Notes: generated by a model from the letters alone, not told the origin. Shown: positions 35,968 to 47,800, counted from the first letter of the stretch. The stretch: 64,000 nucleotides of DNA from Pseudocercospora fijiensis CIRAD86 (GCF_000340215.1 NW_006921547.1:654140-718139), one strand, 5' to 3'. Translations and numbers: made by a program.

Positions 35968-36682
35968 TTAACTCCGCCCTATCTTAGAGGCTAAGGTACC
36001 GAGCGGAAACCCTATAGCTTATATTTACTTAGTTGTCGCGGAGCGCTTATAGGTAAGGTATTAGGAAAGAGTATAAAAGGTACGAGAAGACTATCCTAGA
36101 ATATAGGTCGTAAGTAAATAAGAGTAGTACGCCTAGTTATTTATATAGTACGTTACTCTATACGACTAAGAGCCTATATTATCTCGTACTTCGCTTATAA
36201 GACCTCGACTCTACTAATATACTATTAAGCTCCTCCTCGGTCGCTATCTCTATTCTTCTTTAAGTTGCCGGACTTAGTACGTATTTGTCGCTATATAATA
36301 GCGCTACGTATTATAGAGAATTAACTCCGCCGTATCTCGAAGGCTAAGGTACCGAGCGGAAATCCTATAGCTTATATTTACTCGGTTATCGCGGAGCGAT
36401 TATAGGTAAGGTATTAGAAAAGAGTATAAAAAGTACGAGAAGAGTATCCTAGGATATAGGTCGTAAGTAAATAAGAGTAGTACGCCTAGTTATTTATATA
36501 GTACGTTACTCTGAATAACTAGGAGCCTATATTATCTCGTACTTCGCTTATAAGACCTCGACTCTACTAGTATACTATCGATCTCTACCTCGGTCGCTAA
36601 TACGCTATCTTAATTCTTCTTCGAGTTGCCGCACTTAGTACGTATCTATCGCTATATAATAGCGCTACGTATTATAGAGAAT
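35968..36682 (-). repeat. About 355-bp tandem duplication in the hAT
   Basis: Two adjacent copies (35968-36321 and 36322-36682) share long identical stretches, for example the run beginning GGCTAAGGTACCGAGCGGAA and the run ending GCGCTACGTATTATAGAGAA. On the minus strand both copies read as a similar peptide (TYQVRQLEEE-like, then SRVEVLQAKYEIIQA, stops taken as Gln), but in different frames as they stand, because of small indels. Confidence 0.88.
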
Positions 36683-37020
36683 CTCTCGTTAAAGTTTCTC
36701 TCTCGTAGGCTTACTATCTGCCTCGTAGTATAGAGAATCAAAGTGCTAATACCAAAGAATCTCCTTATAGTTAGGATACTAGGGCTCCTTAGGACCTTTA
36801 TATTTTAGGTCTAAATAGAGACGTATTATAAACGTTCTATCGCCCTTTCGCTTACTACCCGCTAGGTCGCGATATACGAAGAAACTAATCTAAATGTAGC
36901 TCGTCTCTATAATAGCCGGGTAAATATAGAGCGCTAGGTTTCTACTTTGTACCTTAGATTTAGGGACGGCGCGGAGATAAAATCAGAAATATAGCCGGCA
37001 CCTATAGCCGGTAAAAGGAT
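35990..37020 (-). pseudogene. Unknown coding region downstream of the second H3 fold
   Basis: Minus-strand translation is readable from about 36950: NLALYIYPAIIETSYI, ISFFVYRDLAGSKRKGDRTF, RLYLDLKYKGPKEP, YPNYKEILWY, then the duplicated coiled-coil-like segment. Stops are at presumed Gln/Trp codons. It may be the C-terminal extension of the H3-fold protein, joined by an intron at about 36953-37022 (donor GTATCC, branch CTGAT, TAGCCGG pair inside), or a separate gene. I do not recognise the family. Confidence 0.5.
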
Positions 37021-37960
37021 ACGAAAATAGGCCTCCTCCTAGGTTAATCTACCGACTAAATACAATTTCTAACTAATCCGCTATAAACCGACGCCGAATT
37101 TTAGCTAGAAGCTATATATCTTTATTTTAAAGAGTAACCCGCTTCGTATAGATAGTAAGGAGGTTTAAAAGCTTAAGCTTAGTTACGAGAAAAACCTCTA
37201 TAGCTTCCTAAAGAGTACTAATCGCCTTAGCCGTAAATCGTATACTAGACCGAAAATCTAATATAATTTCTCGGACGAGTCGCTAGAAGGGAGTCCTAAG
37301 GATTAAAAGCTCGGTCCCTCTTTTATTTTAGAAAAGCCGGATCTAGCGAAGGGTAATAGTACCTAGTTTAAAGCGCCGCTTCTTTATCGTCGAGTCCTAC
37401 CTTATTCCCTTTTTTTAATAGAAAGATAACTTTTCTTTGCGATAGCCTTCGTCCGCCTACTTTTCTTAGCCTTCTCTTATCTACTTAAAGCCTTCTTGTT
37501 TTTCGGTACTATTTTCCGGGGAACCCTCTTCCTTCGTATATACTATAGAGAGTCTTACTCTTCCGATATCTCGTTCTCGTTACGGTCTCCCTATACTTAG
37601 CTTGCTTTACCCTTGCCCTTTAGGCTCTAAAGATATTCCTCTACGTATTTAGGCGACGAAGGTATATCGGTAGGACCTAGAAAATTAATAAGCCTATAAT
37701 CGTAAAGAGATATTTATACTTCTTACCTTCTAGAATCTAGAATAAATAGTCTTCTATTAAACCGCCTTAGTAGGTTATCGTTAGATTCGTATAAAGAATA
37801 GTAGCTTAAGGAAGGGGAGGTAGCCGGCTTAGGAAGGCCCGAAGAGCCGAATCCTTAAGGTATATTTGTCTTTAAGAATATAGGGAAAGGGAAGAAGGAG
37901 AGGAAGAGCGAATAGAGAATTAGAAATAGTCCGTAAGTAAGCGGGGTAGGTTGCTATAGT
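37021..37960 (-). pseudogene. Second histone H3-fold gene of the hAT (decayed)
   Basis: The fold at 37085-37378 reads RFKLGTITLR-Q-IRLF-Q-NKR, TELLILRTPF-Q-RLVREI, LDFRSSIRFTAKAISTL-Q-EA, EVFLVTKLKLLNLLTIYTKR and VTL-Q-NKDI-Q-LLAKIRRR, where Q marks a stop; these match H3 from GTVALREIRRYQ to KDIQLARRIR. Four of the stops fall exactly on H3 Gln residues. Unlike the other H3 gene, this fold is not interrupted by an intron. It is preceded by a long Lys-rich region (about 37380-37600, e.g. KEKLSFY and STIKKRR) and an uncertain N-terminus near 37900. The sequence differs clearly from the first H3 gene, so the pair is not a recent duplication. Confidence 0.88.
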
Positions 37961-38031
37961 AACTAGTCTGTTTAGGTCCTAGGAATTCGAAATATATTTC
38001 GGATATATACCGGCTATATACGCCGGCTATA
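37961..38031 (-). other. Spacer between transposase and H3-fold gene
   Basis: Contains a TAGCCGG pair at about 38010-38036 overlapping the transposase stop. No coding sequence. Confidence 0.6.
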
Positions 38032-39379
38032 TTACCTTCTACGTAAACGCTTCGTTTCCTTAAAGCTACTCTAAGCCTATATATATTTCCGCTTCTCGAC
38101 CTAGTATCGCCTTCTACCTCCGCCCTCCTCCTCTTCGTTATCGCGAATTAGGGTTTAGCTTAGACTAAATTTCGTATTCTCTTCGCGCTCCTAGGTTTCT
38201 TCGATCTTAAGGGTTTCTAATTCCTCGATTTACTCCTTTAGTATAATCTTTAGTATCCTACCTTAGCGACTCTAGTAGAGGAGATAGTATCGGAATACTA
38301 TAATAGATTCGAAGGTAGTAGGCGAGTATATTCGATTAAAGCGGCCTTAGTAACGAGCGATACTAAAAGACCTCTTATAGCCTATACCTACGCTCGGTAT
38401 AGCGAGGACGTCCCGAGCGACTAACGCTATCGTTAGAAACTTAGGCTCTAACCGCTACTATATAGCGAGAATATCGTCTCCGAATTCGTCTAGAAGACCG
38501 GTAAGATCTAGAGATTATTAGCCCTCTTTCTGAGCCTACGGGTTTATACTTACTTGCGCGCCGATAGAAATTAAACTCTTCTTTATTTACTTTAGTAGTT
38601 GCTTCCTCTCCTGCCTCTACTTTCTACCTACGAAATAGGTATAATATCGGAGCCTTCTAAACCTTCTTTTTCTTTATAGGAGCTATATTTAGACTAGTTT
38701 CTTTCCGAGGCTCGTAGAATATCTTTTCTAGAATAGTCTAGTAATACTTAGGCTATTCCTCGTCCTCTTTCTATTCCGGCTTCTACTAGTATATATCCTT
38801 TTCTACCGGGTTAAGCAAGTACGTAACGCTATAGATATCCCCGAACGACTAAAAGATAGTACTATAATATTTATATAACTTAGTATAGGAGGTATCTATA
38901 GCTTTCGTTATAGCTACTTTCTAGGGAACGCTCTTCTTAGCTAGCTTAGCTACGGTTTCGTCGAGCTCGTTAAAGAGCTAGTTATAGTATATAAAGATAA
39001 GGTAGATCGTCGGTCCTCGGGTTCTTTTAATCGTAGTAGTAATCTCCGCGTAATACTTACTAATATTAACGAGATACTCTACTTAGCGCTATTCGGCGGC
39101 GGTAAGCCCGAGCTACTTAATATCCTCGGAACTCTAATAGATCTCGAGAGCGGTATATAAAGTATATCCCCTCGTAACTATATAGAATATCGAGTCGAAC
39201 CGGGTTTTAACGTCTTAGGTAAAACGGAGTAGGCGCTAAGGAGGCCGCTCTTACTATCGCTTATTCTATACGATATTCTAGGTATCGGTTTTAGGGCGCT
39301 CGATTAGGTTCTTTTAAATAGCCTCGAATCGGTTATATTTCTATAAGCTCGAGTTTGTATATATTACTGGACGACGAAG

Positions 39380-39448
39380 CTAGAGAAAAAGAGTTAGAAC
39401 TATACTAGGTTGCCGGCTATAGATACCGGCTACGGATAAAAGTTATAC
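39380..39448 (-). other. Predicted transposase intron with TAGCCGG pair
   Basis: 69 bp, minus strand: GTATAAC donor, TTCTAACT branch site, CTCTAG acceptor, with TAGCCGGTATCTATAGCCGG in the 5' half. Confidence 0.82.
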
Positions 39449-40403
39449 CTTATATAATATAAGAGCGAGGCTCTCTACCTTATCCCGTCTTATTACTATA
39501 ACGAGTTTCTCGACTTTCGACTTTGCTTTATCCTTAGCTAGGATCTTCTATTAGTCGTCGTTTAATAGTATAATTTTAAGCGTCTTAAAGAGGGCTCGGA
39601 TCGCGATTTAAACTCTATAAGCGAGGTAGGGAAACTTCTATAGGGATATAACTAGCAACGACGTCGGCTCCGATTTGATAGGGCTAGGGCTATTACTAGG
39701 CTCCTCTTTATCGTTATTATCGTACGTATTATCGTACGTATCCGGAATCGTAGCGAGCTTAATATTCGGAAGATTAAGCTAGATTATAGACCTTATAATC
39801 TCCTCTACGTACTCGACCCTATTAATACGATTAGTAATTTTAAAGATATATACGAGTGAATTGTATATATAACGCCTTATATAATATTCGATTATTACTA
39901 GCGTTATCCGTAGTAATCGAGATTAGTTTCGTTATTACGCTAACCCTATCTATTACCGTATAGATAAGCTTCGCTATATCCTTACTAGTATAGGAACCTA
40001 GAATTTTAGGGAATCCGATTATAAGTTCCTAGAGTTTCTAATCCGAATTAATAAAGTGTGGTATAATCGAGAGGAAGGAGGCTCTTATAGTCCGGCTTAA
40101 CTAGCTATCGATAGTAATAGCTACTCGGCGAGTATTACGGAGGATCTCCCGAATATCGTCTAACGTAGCCTCTTTATTCTTTTCGAATATAATACGCTAG
40201 ATTATCGCGCCGAGAAATAGGGGAGGGTAGTTTATAAGATATAGGTATATCTTCTATATAGACTCCCTTTCGTAGAAGTCTTCTAGAAGACCGTTTATAG
40301 CTAGTATTTCGTTTACTAGTTGCTTAAAGTCTTTAAAGGAGAAATCGGTAGCCTTTAATCCTAGAGCTTCCTTAAGCGTAGCCTATAATAATTAGCTAGA
40401 TCT

Positions 40404-40469
40404 CTACGATTAATTAAAGTAGCTAGTAGCTATAGCCGGTAGCTATAGCCGGTATTTTAGAAGACGTAC
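40404..40469 (-). other. Predicted transposase intron with inverted TAGCCGG pair
   Basis: 66 bp, minus strand: GTACGT donor and CGTAG acceptor; the branch site is weak. It contains two CCGGCTA copies 13 bp apart, opposite in orientation to those of the neighbouring introns. Confidence 0.65.
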
Positions 40470-41100
40470 CTCTTTCTAGAACGCTATATCTATATTAACC
40501 CTCCTCTCTCCTTAAGATTCCCGATACCGTTTAGAATAGAGATAGTTCGTAGGCGATAAGTTCCTATCCCCTAGTTTCGGGGATTTTAAGATTAAACCGT
40601 AGAAGTTATAGACAATTACTAGTTAACCTTTAAGTCGAGAAGTCGCATAACGGTATAATACCCCCTCTATAAAGAACTTCTAGAATATATCCGTTCGCTC
40701 CTTACTACCCTATCGTATCGAGTACTTCCGGAGTTTATACTCCTTCGAACGTAAGTATAAAGGGAACTATATCTTATAGACCTATTAATTAAACTACTCG
40801 GTACGCTCGGGTTTCCGAAGATACGCCTGGCTAGCCTTTTCGAAGATATCCGGATTAATACTCGATATTCTTATATCTCCGAACAACCTTCTACTTAGAC
40901 TCCGTAAAGGTAAGTACTAGGTAGTAGTACCCTATAATAAATTCCTACTACTAGGATTCGGAGAGGATAAATCTAGCCCTAATCGTCGTCTAGGACTCGG
41001 TAGGCTCGAAGGCGAGTATACGACCTCCTCTAGACGTTATCGTAATCTCGCTTATATACTAGACTGTTTCGACTATCGTCTCGTTATTACCCTTCCTAGT

Positions 41101-41379
41101 ATAGCGCCTAGTATATATATAATATCGGTCGGTATATTTTAAAGTTTCGTATAGTAAGGTAAGGACTTAGGAGTAGTAGATATATACTAGTAGCTATAGG
41201 GAAATAACCTTTCTTTTATAGTATCGTATCGTTAGGAATAGCTAGGTCGTAAATAGCTAGCTACCTTTTTTTTATTTCCTAGCTACCTAACTACTAGATT
41301 TTTTTTCCTAGCTACCCTAACTACCTAAATTTTGCCTTCTATATAGCGGCTCTTTCCTACTAACGGAACCGAGCTACTA
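41101..41379 (-). other. Spacer between transposase and upstream hAT gene
   Basis: Holds tandem CCTAGCTACC / TAACTAC-type repeats with T runs at about 41255-41335. No coding sequence recognised; it may be the promoter region of the transposase. Confidence 0.5.
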
Positions 41380-41758
41380 TACCTAACGAATCTAAGCTCG
41401 TTTTTAGTCTTAATCTATCCTCTTTCGGTATAAGATACTCGATAAGCAAATGCTTAGGCCGAGTCTAACTACGAAACCTAAGACTAACTAATAGCTCTAT
41501 TAACTAATCCTAATCCTCGAACTCCTTCCGCTTCTTAGTAAAGACCTTAAAGAGCGCTCGAGCTTCGTCGGATACCTACGGAGTAGTCGAGATAAAGCCG
41601 TATCGCTAAAATAGGTAATACTTCGGAGACTTATATAGAGATTTAGAGAATTTAAACGCTAACCTATCCTACTAGTAGCTTAGACTCCGGATATAAGCCC
41701 TCTCTACCTTAGTAAAGATTTTATATAATAGTAGCACTCTATCCTCGAGAAACGCTTT

Positions 41759-41806
41759 CTGTTTAACTATTAGTATCTACCGGCTACGAACGCCGGCTAT
41801 ATATAC
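41759..41806 (-). other. Predicted intron with TAGCCGG pair (unknown hAT gene)
   Basis: 48 bp, minus strand: GTATAT donor, ATACTAATAG branch site, AACAG acceptor, with TAGCCGGCGTTCGTAGCCGG between. Confidence 0.82.
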
Positions 41807-42301
41807 CGAGTATAGAATAATTACCTATACCCCTTCCTCCTTTAGTAATACTTCTACCGTCCCTAGATACCTAGCCCCGATCGTATTAATCGTAAGCTAC
41901 TTTGCCTTTATAGACGTAAAGGCTTCGCTCTAATACTAATAAAGAAACTGCTACTCTATATCGAGGATATAAAGACGACTAGTCTCGATTCTGATCCTTA
42001 CTAGCTTTTCGTAGTAGCTTTAACTATAATTTTCTAGATTAATAGGACTTATACCTCCCTTTACTAGTATCTCGTCTCTTTAACTATACTCGATCTACTC
42101 CTAGCGCTTATCGTCTATAGCGTTAGACCCTAAGACTATACCTGTTGCTATATCGACGTGTAGTATCTCCTCGCTTTTTTTAGTGCCTTATTCGTAGTAT
42201 TAAGCTCTTTCGCGGCATCCTAAACTCTAGCATTATTATTCTTAGCTATCTAAATATCTCCGTTACTATCGGTCGTATCGATAGAGGTAGCGGCTATAGG
42301 T

Positions 42302-42382
42302 CTAAATAGTATTAGTTAACGTCTTAAAGAAAAAAATGCCGGCTATAGCTACTAGCTGCAGCTAGTAGCTAGATTAACTTAC
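42302..42382 (-). other. Predicted intron with TAGCCGG motif (unknown hAT gene)
   Basis: 81 bp, minus strand: GTAAGT donor, TTAACTAATA branch site, ATTTAG acceptor. It contains a TAGCTACTAGCTGCAGCTAG palindrome followed by one clear TAGCCGG. Confidence 0.82.
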
Positions 42383-42700
42383 GCTACTGGAAATTTACGC
42401 TTATAAACTAGACGTAATTCCTTCCTCCTCTTAGCCTTCTCTTAGGTTATTTTCTTATTCTAACCTTTACTTTTTTCTATAGGCGCTAGCTATCGATAGA
42501 ATGCCTTATTCCGCGCTTTTCCTCTCTTATCCTTCGATCTTTTATCCTTATCTATCTTCTCCTTTCTTTCGCGGTCTCGTATAGAATTCTTCTTCGTAGA
42601 GTACTCCTCTTTAGTCTTACGCTTTTTTCTTAGATACTTAGGCAAAATAAACTCGCGGTCTTTAGTTCTATTTTCTATTTAGCGCGCGGCGCGCTTCTCT

Positions 42701-43116
42701 CTTACTATTATAAGGAAGGGGGGCGGGGGCGTAGCGTATAGTAGTTGTTATAGGTCTAGGTATAAAGGAAGAAGTTAAAAAGTATAAGAATATCGCGAAG
42801 CCCTAATTATTACCGCCTACGTAACGTTATATAGGTAAGCTTTCGCAACTATAGTAACTACGCCCTAGTAATAGCAACTACGCCCTAGTAATAGTAACTA
42901 CGCCCTAATAATAGCAATAGAGCGTAGTAAATATAACCTAGTTACTATTATAGCTAGTAATCGTAGCTAGTAGTCGAATAAGAGTATCCTTATAGTAAAA
43001 CTAATATAGTCTCTAGTTTAAACTAGGAATCGATATATTTTAAAAAAACCAAACCGGAACTAGGGAGCTAGTTCGCTACTAAGAAACTAAACTATATACG
43101 TTTAGTAGTTCGTAAA
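42701..43116 (-). other. Right subterminal region of the large hAT
   Basis: Non-coding. It has about three copies of a 20-bp unit (ATAGTAACTACGCCCTAGTA) at 42850-42920, then sequence closely matching 54760-54960 in the short hAT copy 2, ending where B is inserted. Confidence 0.75.
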
Positions 43117-43305
43117 TGTTAGAGGCTATACGTAATTGGTATATAACTAGCTCGAGTAAAGCTAGGGTTATAATGCCTTAGGTAGGGCTTAGCGCTTAGC
43201 GTTAGGCTAACTAGCCTACCTTCCTCCCTTTCCTCTTAGATCTCTATCGAATACTATACTAACATACTACTACCCTATCTACCTACTAATATAACCCCTA
43301 TTATA
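43117..43305 (+). repeat. Element B second copy, 5' LTR
   Basis: 189 bp, begins TGTTAGAGGCTATACG and ends CCTATTATA. It matches 49881-50069 and the reverse complement of the LTRs of the first copy. Confidence 0.93.
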
Positions 43306-44860
43306 TAGTATTCGATCTATCCTTTAAGGGTAGTAGCTAGATAGTCTATATTTCAAGCTTTTAGTAGTATAGCTACGAAAACTATCGATTTAACTATATT
43401 ACGCCCGAAGAACGGGACCTATACGTACTATTCTACTAAAACAACCGTACTAATTATCAAGTAGGGCCTTCTATACGGCCTATTATACTAAGTTAATCGT
43501 ACTAGGCCGATACCTACTAATTCCGCTATATCCGTACTATAAAGGGCTATAATATATTATTAGTACTACCCCTTATTATAATAGCCGGCTTATTACGAAA
43601 CAATAACAATAACAACCGCGGCGCCGCTAGTAGCGTTAGTAATAATAACACTAGTAGTATAGAGCCTATTAATAAAGAGCCTATAGTTCTAGGTAATAAT
43701 CTAGAATTTCCTACTAACGACATTCTCGATAATATTATTAACCGTTAATATAGCTAACTAGCCTTTAGCCCCTAGCTAATAGCGAGGCTTTAGGAAGCTA
43801 CTTAGAACAGGCTTACTACCTTACGTTAAGAATAATAGCTAAAGGATAACCTCCTCGAGATTCGCCGCCTATAGGAGTCCCTAATAACTAATACTAAACA
43901 AGTAGTAGGGCCTTCCTTACTACCCGTTTAAAAGAAGAATGCTAAGCTTAAGGACTATACTGTATTCGACGGCTCTAGTCGCAAGCAGTATAATAATTAT
44001 ATACGTAATTATAAATTAAACTAGCGAAATATACTAGGGGCCCTTCTAGATAACTACTTATTAGTCGTCTACGCTATATAATACATTAATAGCGACCTAA
44101 AACGCACCTAGGATAACTATTTTAACTCCCTTAATAATTAGACCGCTATTTAGTAGCAAACCTATAAAACTGTTATACTAGATACCCTTAGAAACCCTAT
44201 ACTAAGGCAATAACACGCTTAGGACTAGTACCTTCGAGCTAAACAAAAGACTAATTAATCGGCTCGCTCGTTTAAGGCCTATTCGAAGACCCTCGAAGAC
44301 GACCTTCCGGCTAAGACTAATTCTATATAGATCTCGGAAATACGCCTAAAACTTAGGTAGGAGCTTATCCTCGAATTAGACCGTCGTCGTATATTTAAAC
44401 AAGCTAACCTAATACGTATTTAATTTAGAGTCGAAGTAGAAACAGCTAAACGAGCTGTTTAGCTTTAATAACGACTAGAATTAAGGATCCGGCTAGCTAG
44501 TACTAACCGTAGCAACCGTAGCCGCGGAGGAAACTAAGGTTCCTACTAAAGCAACAATACTAATAATAGAAATAGTAATAACGACCGTAGAAGAGGCCGT
44601 AGCCGGCGGCTATATAGAGGAGGCTATAATAGGGGCCGTAGAAGGGGCTCGTATCCCTATAGTACTAACCGCTCTACTAATAGCAACAATAGCTATAGCA
44701 ATCTCCTAACCGGATTGAAATGCTTTAACTATAATAGTACTAGCGATCTACTAGGCTAATACGACAAACCTAGGGATTAGGCCCGAATCGACCGTACTAC
44801 TACTAAGTACGGAAAGCACCTCTTAGTAGCTAACGCTACCCCTATAGGCTAACCTTCGAA
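43306..44860 (+). pseudogene. Element B second copy, gag (decayed)
   Basis: The leader begins TAGTATTCGATCT; the capsid region is readable from about 43570 (IIIAGLLRNNNNNN, then GNNLEFPTNDILDNIINR). The zinc knuckle at 44721-44762 reads C-F-N-Y-N-S-T-S-D-L-L-G-stop-Y: C-x2-C-x4-H-x4-C spacing with two Cys turned to Tyr. The Arg/Gly-rich stretch before it (44560-44690) is typical of nucleocapsid regions. It lacks the Pro-Thr expansion of the other copy. Confidence 0.78.
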
Positions 44861-47800
44861 AAAAGAATAAGCGCCGCACTAACTATTAGCCTCGTACAGC
44901 GTAAAACTATCGATATTATACTAGCTATTATACGTACCTATCTTATATAGGATACCTAGGGCACTAACTATAAAAGTAATATTATACTAGACCTAGGCAA
45001 TTTGGTTAGCGCCCTTATTAGCTATTGCCTAGCTAAGCAATTAGACCTTCGATAATTAAATAAGGCTAACCTACTAACCCTTGCTTAGTTTAATAACGCT
45101 CGGCACTTAACCTATAGGGCCTACTATATTCCTATAGTCCTAAGAGACGACCTCGGCAATAAGCGCTTATTAGATTTTACCGCCTACGTAGTAGATACAG
45201 ACAACCTTCTATCCGATATTGTTATTAGCAACCCTATTCTTAAGCACTACGCTATAACTATAGACTTAGGCCTCTAATAGTAGCGATTTAGAATCGCTAG
45301 AAAGGAGGATATTAAGCATATCGACGTTAGCGAGTGCCCTAACGATATTAGGGTCCTTTTTATTAGCAACCTAATACTAGCCTCCGCCTTAGCTAACCCG
45401 ACTATTAATCTTCTCGGTAGAGATAATAATAAACCTATACCCCCCGATAGTATAGACCCTAACTAGCTCGCTCGTATACTATAGCCTATTCGCGAAACCT
45501 ATATTAATATATTTAAATACTACCTAGTATCGACATTGCCTATATTTAAAGAGACGGACTATAAGATCGATATTATATAGGGTAAGGAAGTTCCTTTTAG
45601 ACCGCTCTATAAGCTTAGTAAACGCGAGCTTGCTATACTACGTAAATATCTAGATAAGAACCTAGCTAATAGTCGAATTTAGTATAGTAATAGCCCTACT
45701 AGTATACTAATCCTATTTGTTCTAAAGAAGGATAGTAGCCTACGCCTATGCGTTAATTACCGTAGACTTAATACTATTACTATTAAAGACTATTGCCTAC
45801 TTCCGCTTATTAACGAGACCCTCGATCGCCTTTCTAGCGCTTATTTCTATACTATATTAGACATTAGCGATACGTACTGTCGTATCTGTATTCGTAAGGG
45901 CGACGAATAGAAAACAGCCTTCCGTACTCGCTATAGCTATTTCGAGTATTTAGTTATACTATTTAGCCTAGCTAATGCCCCTATAACATTCTAGTCCTAT
46001 ATTAATCGGGCCTTATTAGGCCTACTAGACTACCTCTATATAGTTTACCTAGATAATATCCTAGTTTATACCTATTTACCTAATATTATAGAGCACTAGG
46101 CTATAGTACGTAAGGTACTCAACCGCCTACGGGCCTATAGACTATATTACAAGCCTTCTAAATGTACCTTTACTACTAAGGAGGTAGCCTTCCTTAGCTT
46201 CCTCGTATTAACTAATAGTATAAAGGCTAGCCCTAATCGGATTAAAACTATTACTAAATAGCTAATACCTACTAGCATTAAGGAGCTTTAGTTATTCCTC
46301 GGCTTCGCTATCTTCTACCGTCGGTTTATTAAGAGCTATTCGAGAGAATTCAAATAGACTAATAAGGCATAAGCCGCTTTTAACGGTTTAAAGCAACGCT
46401 TTACTAAAGTCCCCTTATTACGCTATTTCGTACTAAGTAGGCAGATCCGTATTAAGACTAACGCTTTACAGTTCGCTATATGAGCTATTATATTATAGCA
46501 GGCTAATAACAATTACTAGTACCCGATTACCTTCTTTTTACAGAAGATAATCGATATAGAGCGCCGATACGAGACCTACGAGTAGGAGCTCTTAGCAATC
46601 GTAGAAGCCTTTAAGTATTAGCGCTACTATCTCGATAGTGCTTAGTATACCGTCTAGGTCTATACGGACTATAACAACCTACGTAGTATTACTAAGGTTA
46701 CTAGGGTTATAGGTCGATAGGCTAGATAGGCCGTCTACCTCGCCGGGTTCGATTTTAATATACTATATCGGCTAGGCGTAAGTAACCCTACTAATAGCCC
46801 GTCGAGGCGACCTAATTACGATAGCGAGACCTAATATATTAATTCTTTGTTTCTACCCCTATAGTATAAGATTACTATAGACCTTGCCGTAAAGCAAGCG
46901 TAGGATAAGCGGCTTACCGGACTCCGCGACGGCTAGAAGTATATTAATGCTCTTACTATATTAATAGTACGTATTAAGGCAAGGGCTAATAATACTAATA
47001 GGAAGAGTTATAATAACTCCCTAGTCGATATCGCTATATATAGTAATAGCGATAGCACTACTATAGTTAATCCGGCTACTAGTACTACTAGATATATATA
47101 GTATATACTACGTAAGATAGCGAGGGTACTATTAAGCGAACTTGCGGACGGAGATAGCTAAGCCTTTATAAACGAGCTGTTACGCGCTTAGCAAAGGGAC
47201 GCTTTTGCTATAGCCTATATAGATTAGCTTGCTAATAGTCGCAAAACTAGATCTAGTAAGAATTAGTCGGTTAATACCGATAGCTATTTGCGCTATAAGG
47301 GCAAATTGTATGTCCCTACCGAGTATTCGATCCGATAAGAGCTTCTTAAGCGACACTATAATAGTAAGCTTGCCGGTTACTATAGTATAGAAAGGTCGTA
47401 CGAGCTACTATCGCGTATATACTACTAGCTATATAGTAAGCGGGACAAAAAGGACTACGTAAATACGTATGCCGTATATTAACGAGTAAAAGCACTAAAG
47501 CACTTGCTATTCGGCGAGTTGTCTTTACTTCCTATTCTAAAGAAGCTATTTATAGAGCTAATAATAGGCTTTATTATAAGCCTTCCGCCTACTAAGCGTA
47601 GGGGTAGCAAGGATATCTTCGATACTATCCTTATTATAGTAGATCGATTTACTAAGGGGGCTCGCTATATTCCTACTCGGAAGGATTAGACGGCTATTAA
47701 CCGAGCTAAATCACTATAGAATAACATCTTCTATAGCTATTAAGGAACCCCTAAGGGGATAGTCTCCGACCGGGGCTCGATATTTATATCTTATTATTAG

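Larger units (their letters stand above)
38032..41100 (-). pseudogene. hAT transposase (decayed)
   Basis: Transposase of the hAT superfamily, minus strand. An N-terminal region that could hold a BED-type zinc finger lies near 40600-40860 (KEYKLRKYSIR). The catalytic core follows: LDDIREILRNTRRVAITIDS near 40130-40190 (first Asp), ASFLSIIPHFINSD, then ITTDNASNN near 39885 (second Asp). Further on are RLLRFT-Q-DVKTRFDSIF near 39240 and, at 38390-38500, the C-terminal dimerisation region DILAI...LARDVLAIPSVGIG-type with RSFS. Stops sit at Gln/Trp positions. Two predicted introns (40404-40469, 39380-39448) both contain TAGCCGG pairs. The likely end is the TAA at 38032-38034. The enzyme would cut at the TAGACCC ends and create 8-bp duplications. 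Confidence 0.88.
41380..42700 (-). pseudogene. Unknown hAT-encoded protein with basic N-terminus
   Basis: Minus-strand gene upstream of the transposase. Exon 1 (42700-42383) is strongly basic (LRKKRKTKEEYSTKKNSI, DRERKEKIDKDKRSKDKRGK), suggesting nuclear localisation or nucleic-acid binding. A middle part includes DAAKELNTTNKALKKARRYY, likely coiled coil. The C-terminal part reads YLGTVEVLLKEEGV, then after an intron KAFLEDRVLLLYKIFTKVER and RYGFISTTPWVSDEARALF. Predicted introns at 42302-42382 and 41759-41806. No family recognised; it may be a partner of the transposase, by location only. Confidence 0.6.
33572..43116 (-). mobile_element. Large gene-carrying hAT element, main part
   Basis: The left end TAGACCCCGTAGTAGTTCG at 33572 matches the end of the 392-bp hAT element, and the right end is at 50070-50094 beyond the inserted B copy. 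Without that insertion it is about 9.6 kb. All recognised genes read on the minus strand: an unknown gene (41380-42700), transposase (38032-41100), an H3-fold gene (about 35.9-37.9 kb) and a spliced H3-like gene (34789-35440). TAGCCGG pairs occur about every kilobase, in introns or between genes. The 8 bases flanking the two ends (ATAATACG, GATTTAAG) do not match, so the ends may have been reshuffled. Confidence 0.85.

Noticed and set aside
34536..42382. CRISPR-like array from the regularly recurring TAGCCGG pairs
   Set aside because: Units are 7-9 bp, spacing is hundreds to a thousand bases, orientation varies, and the context is eukaryotic.
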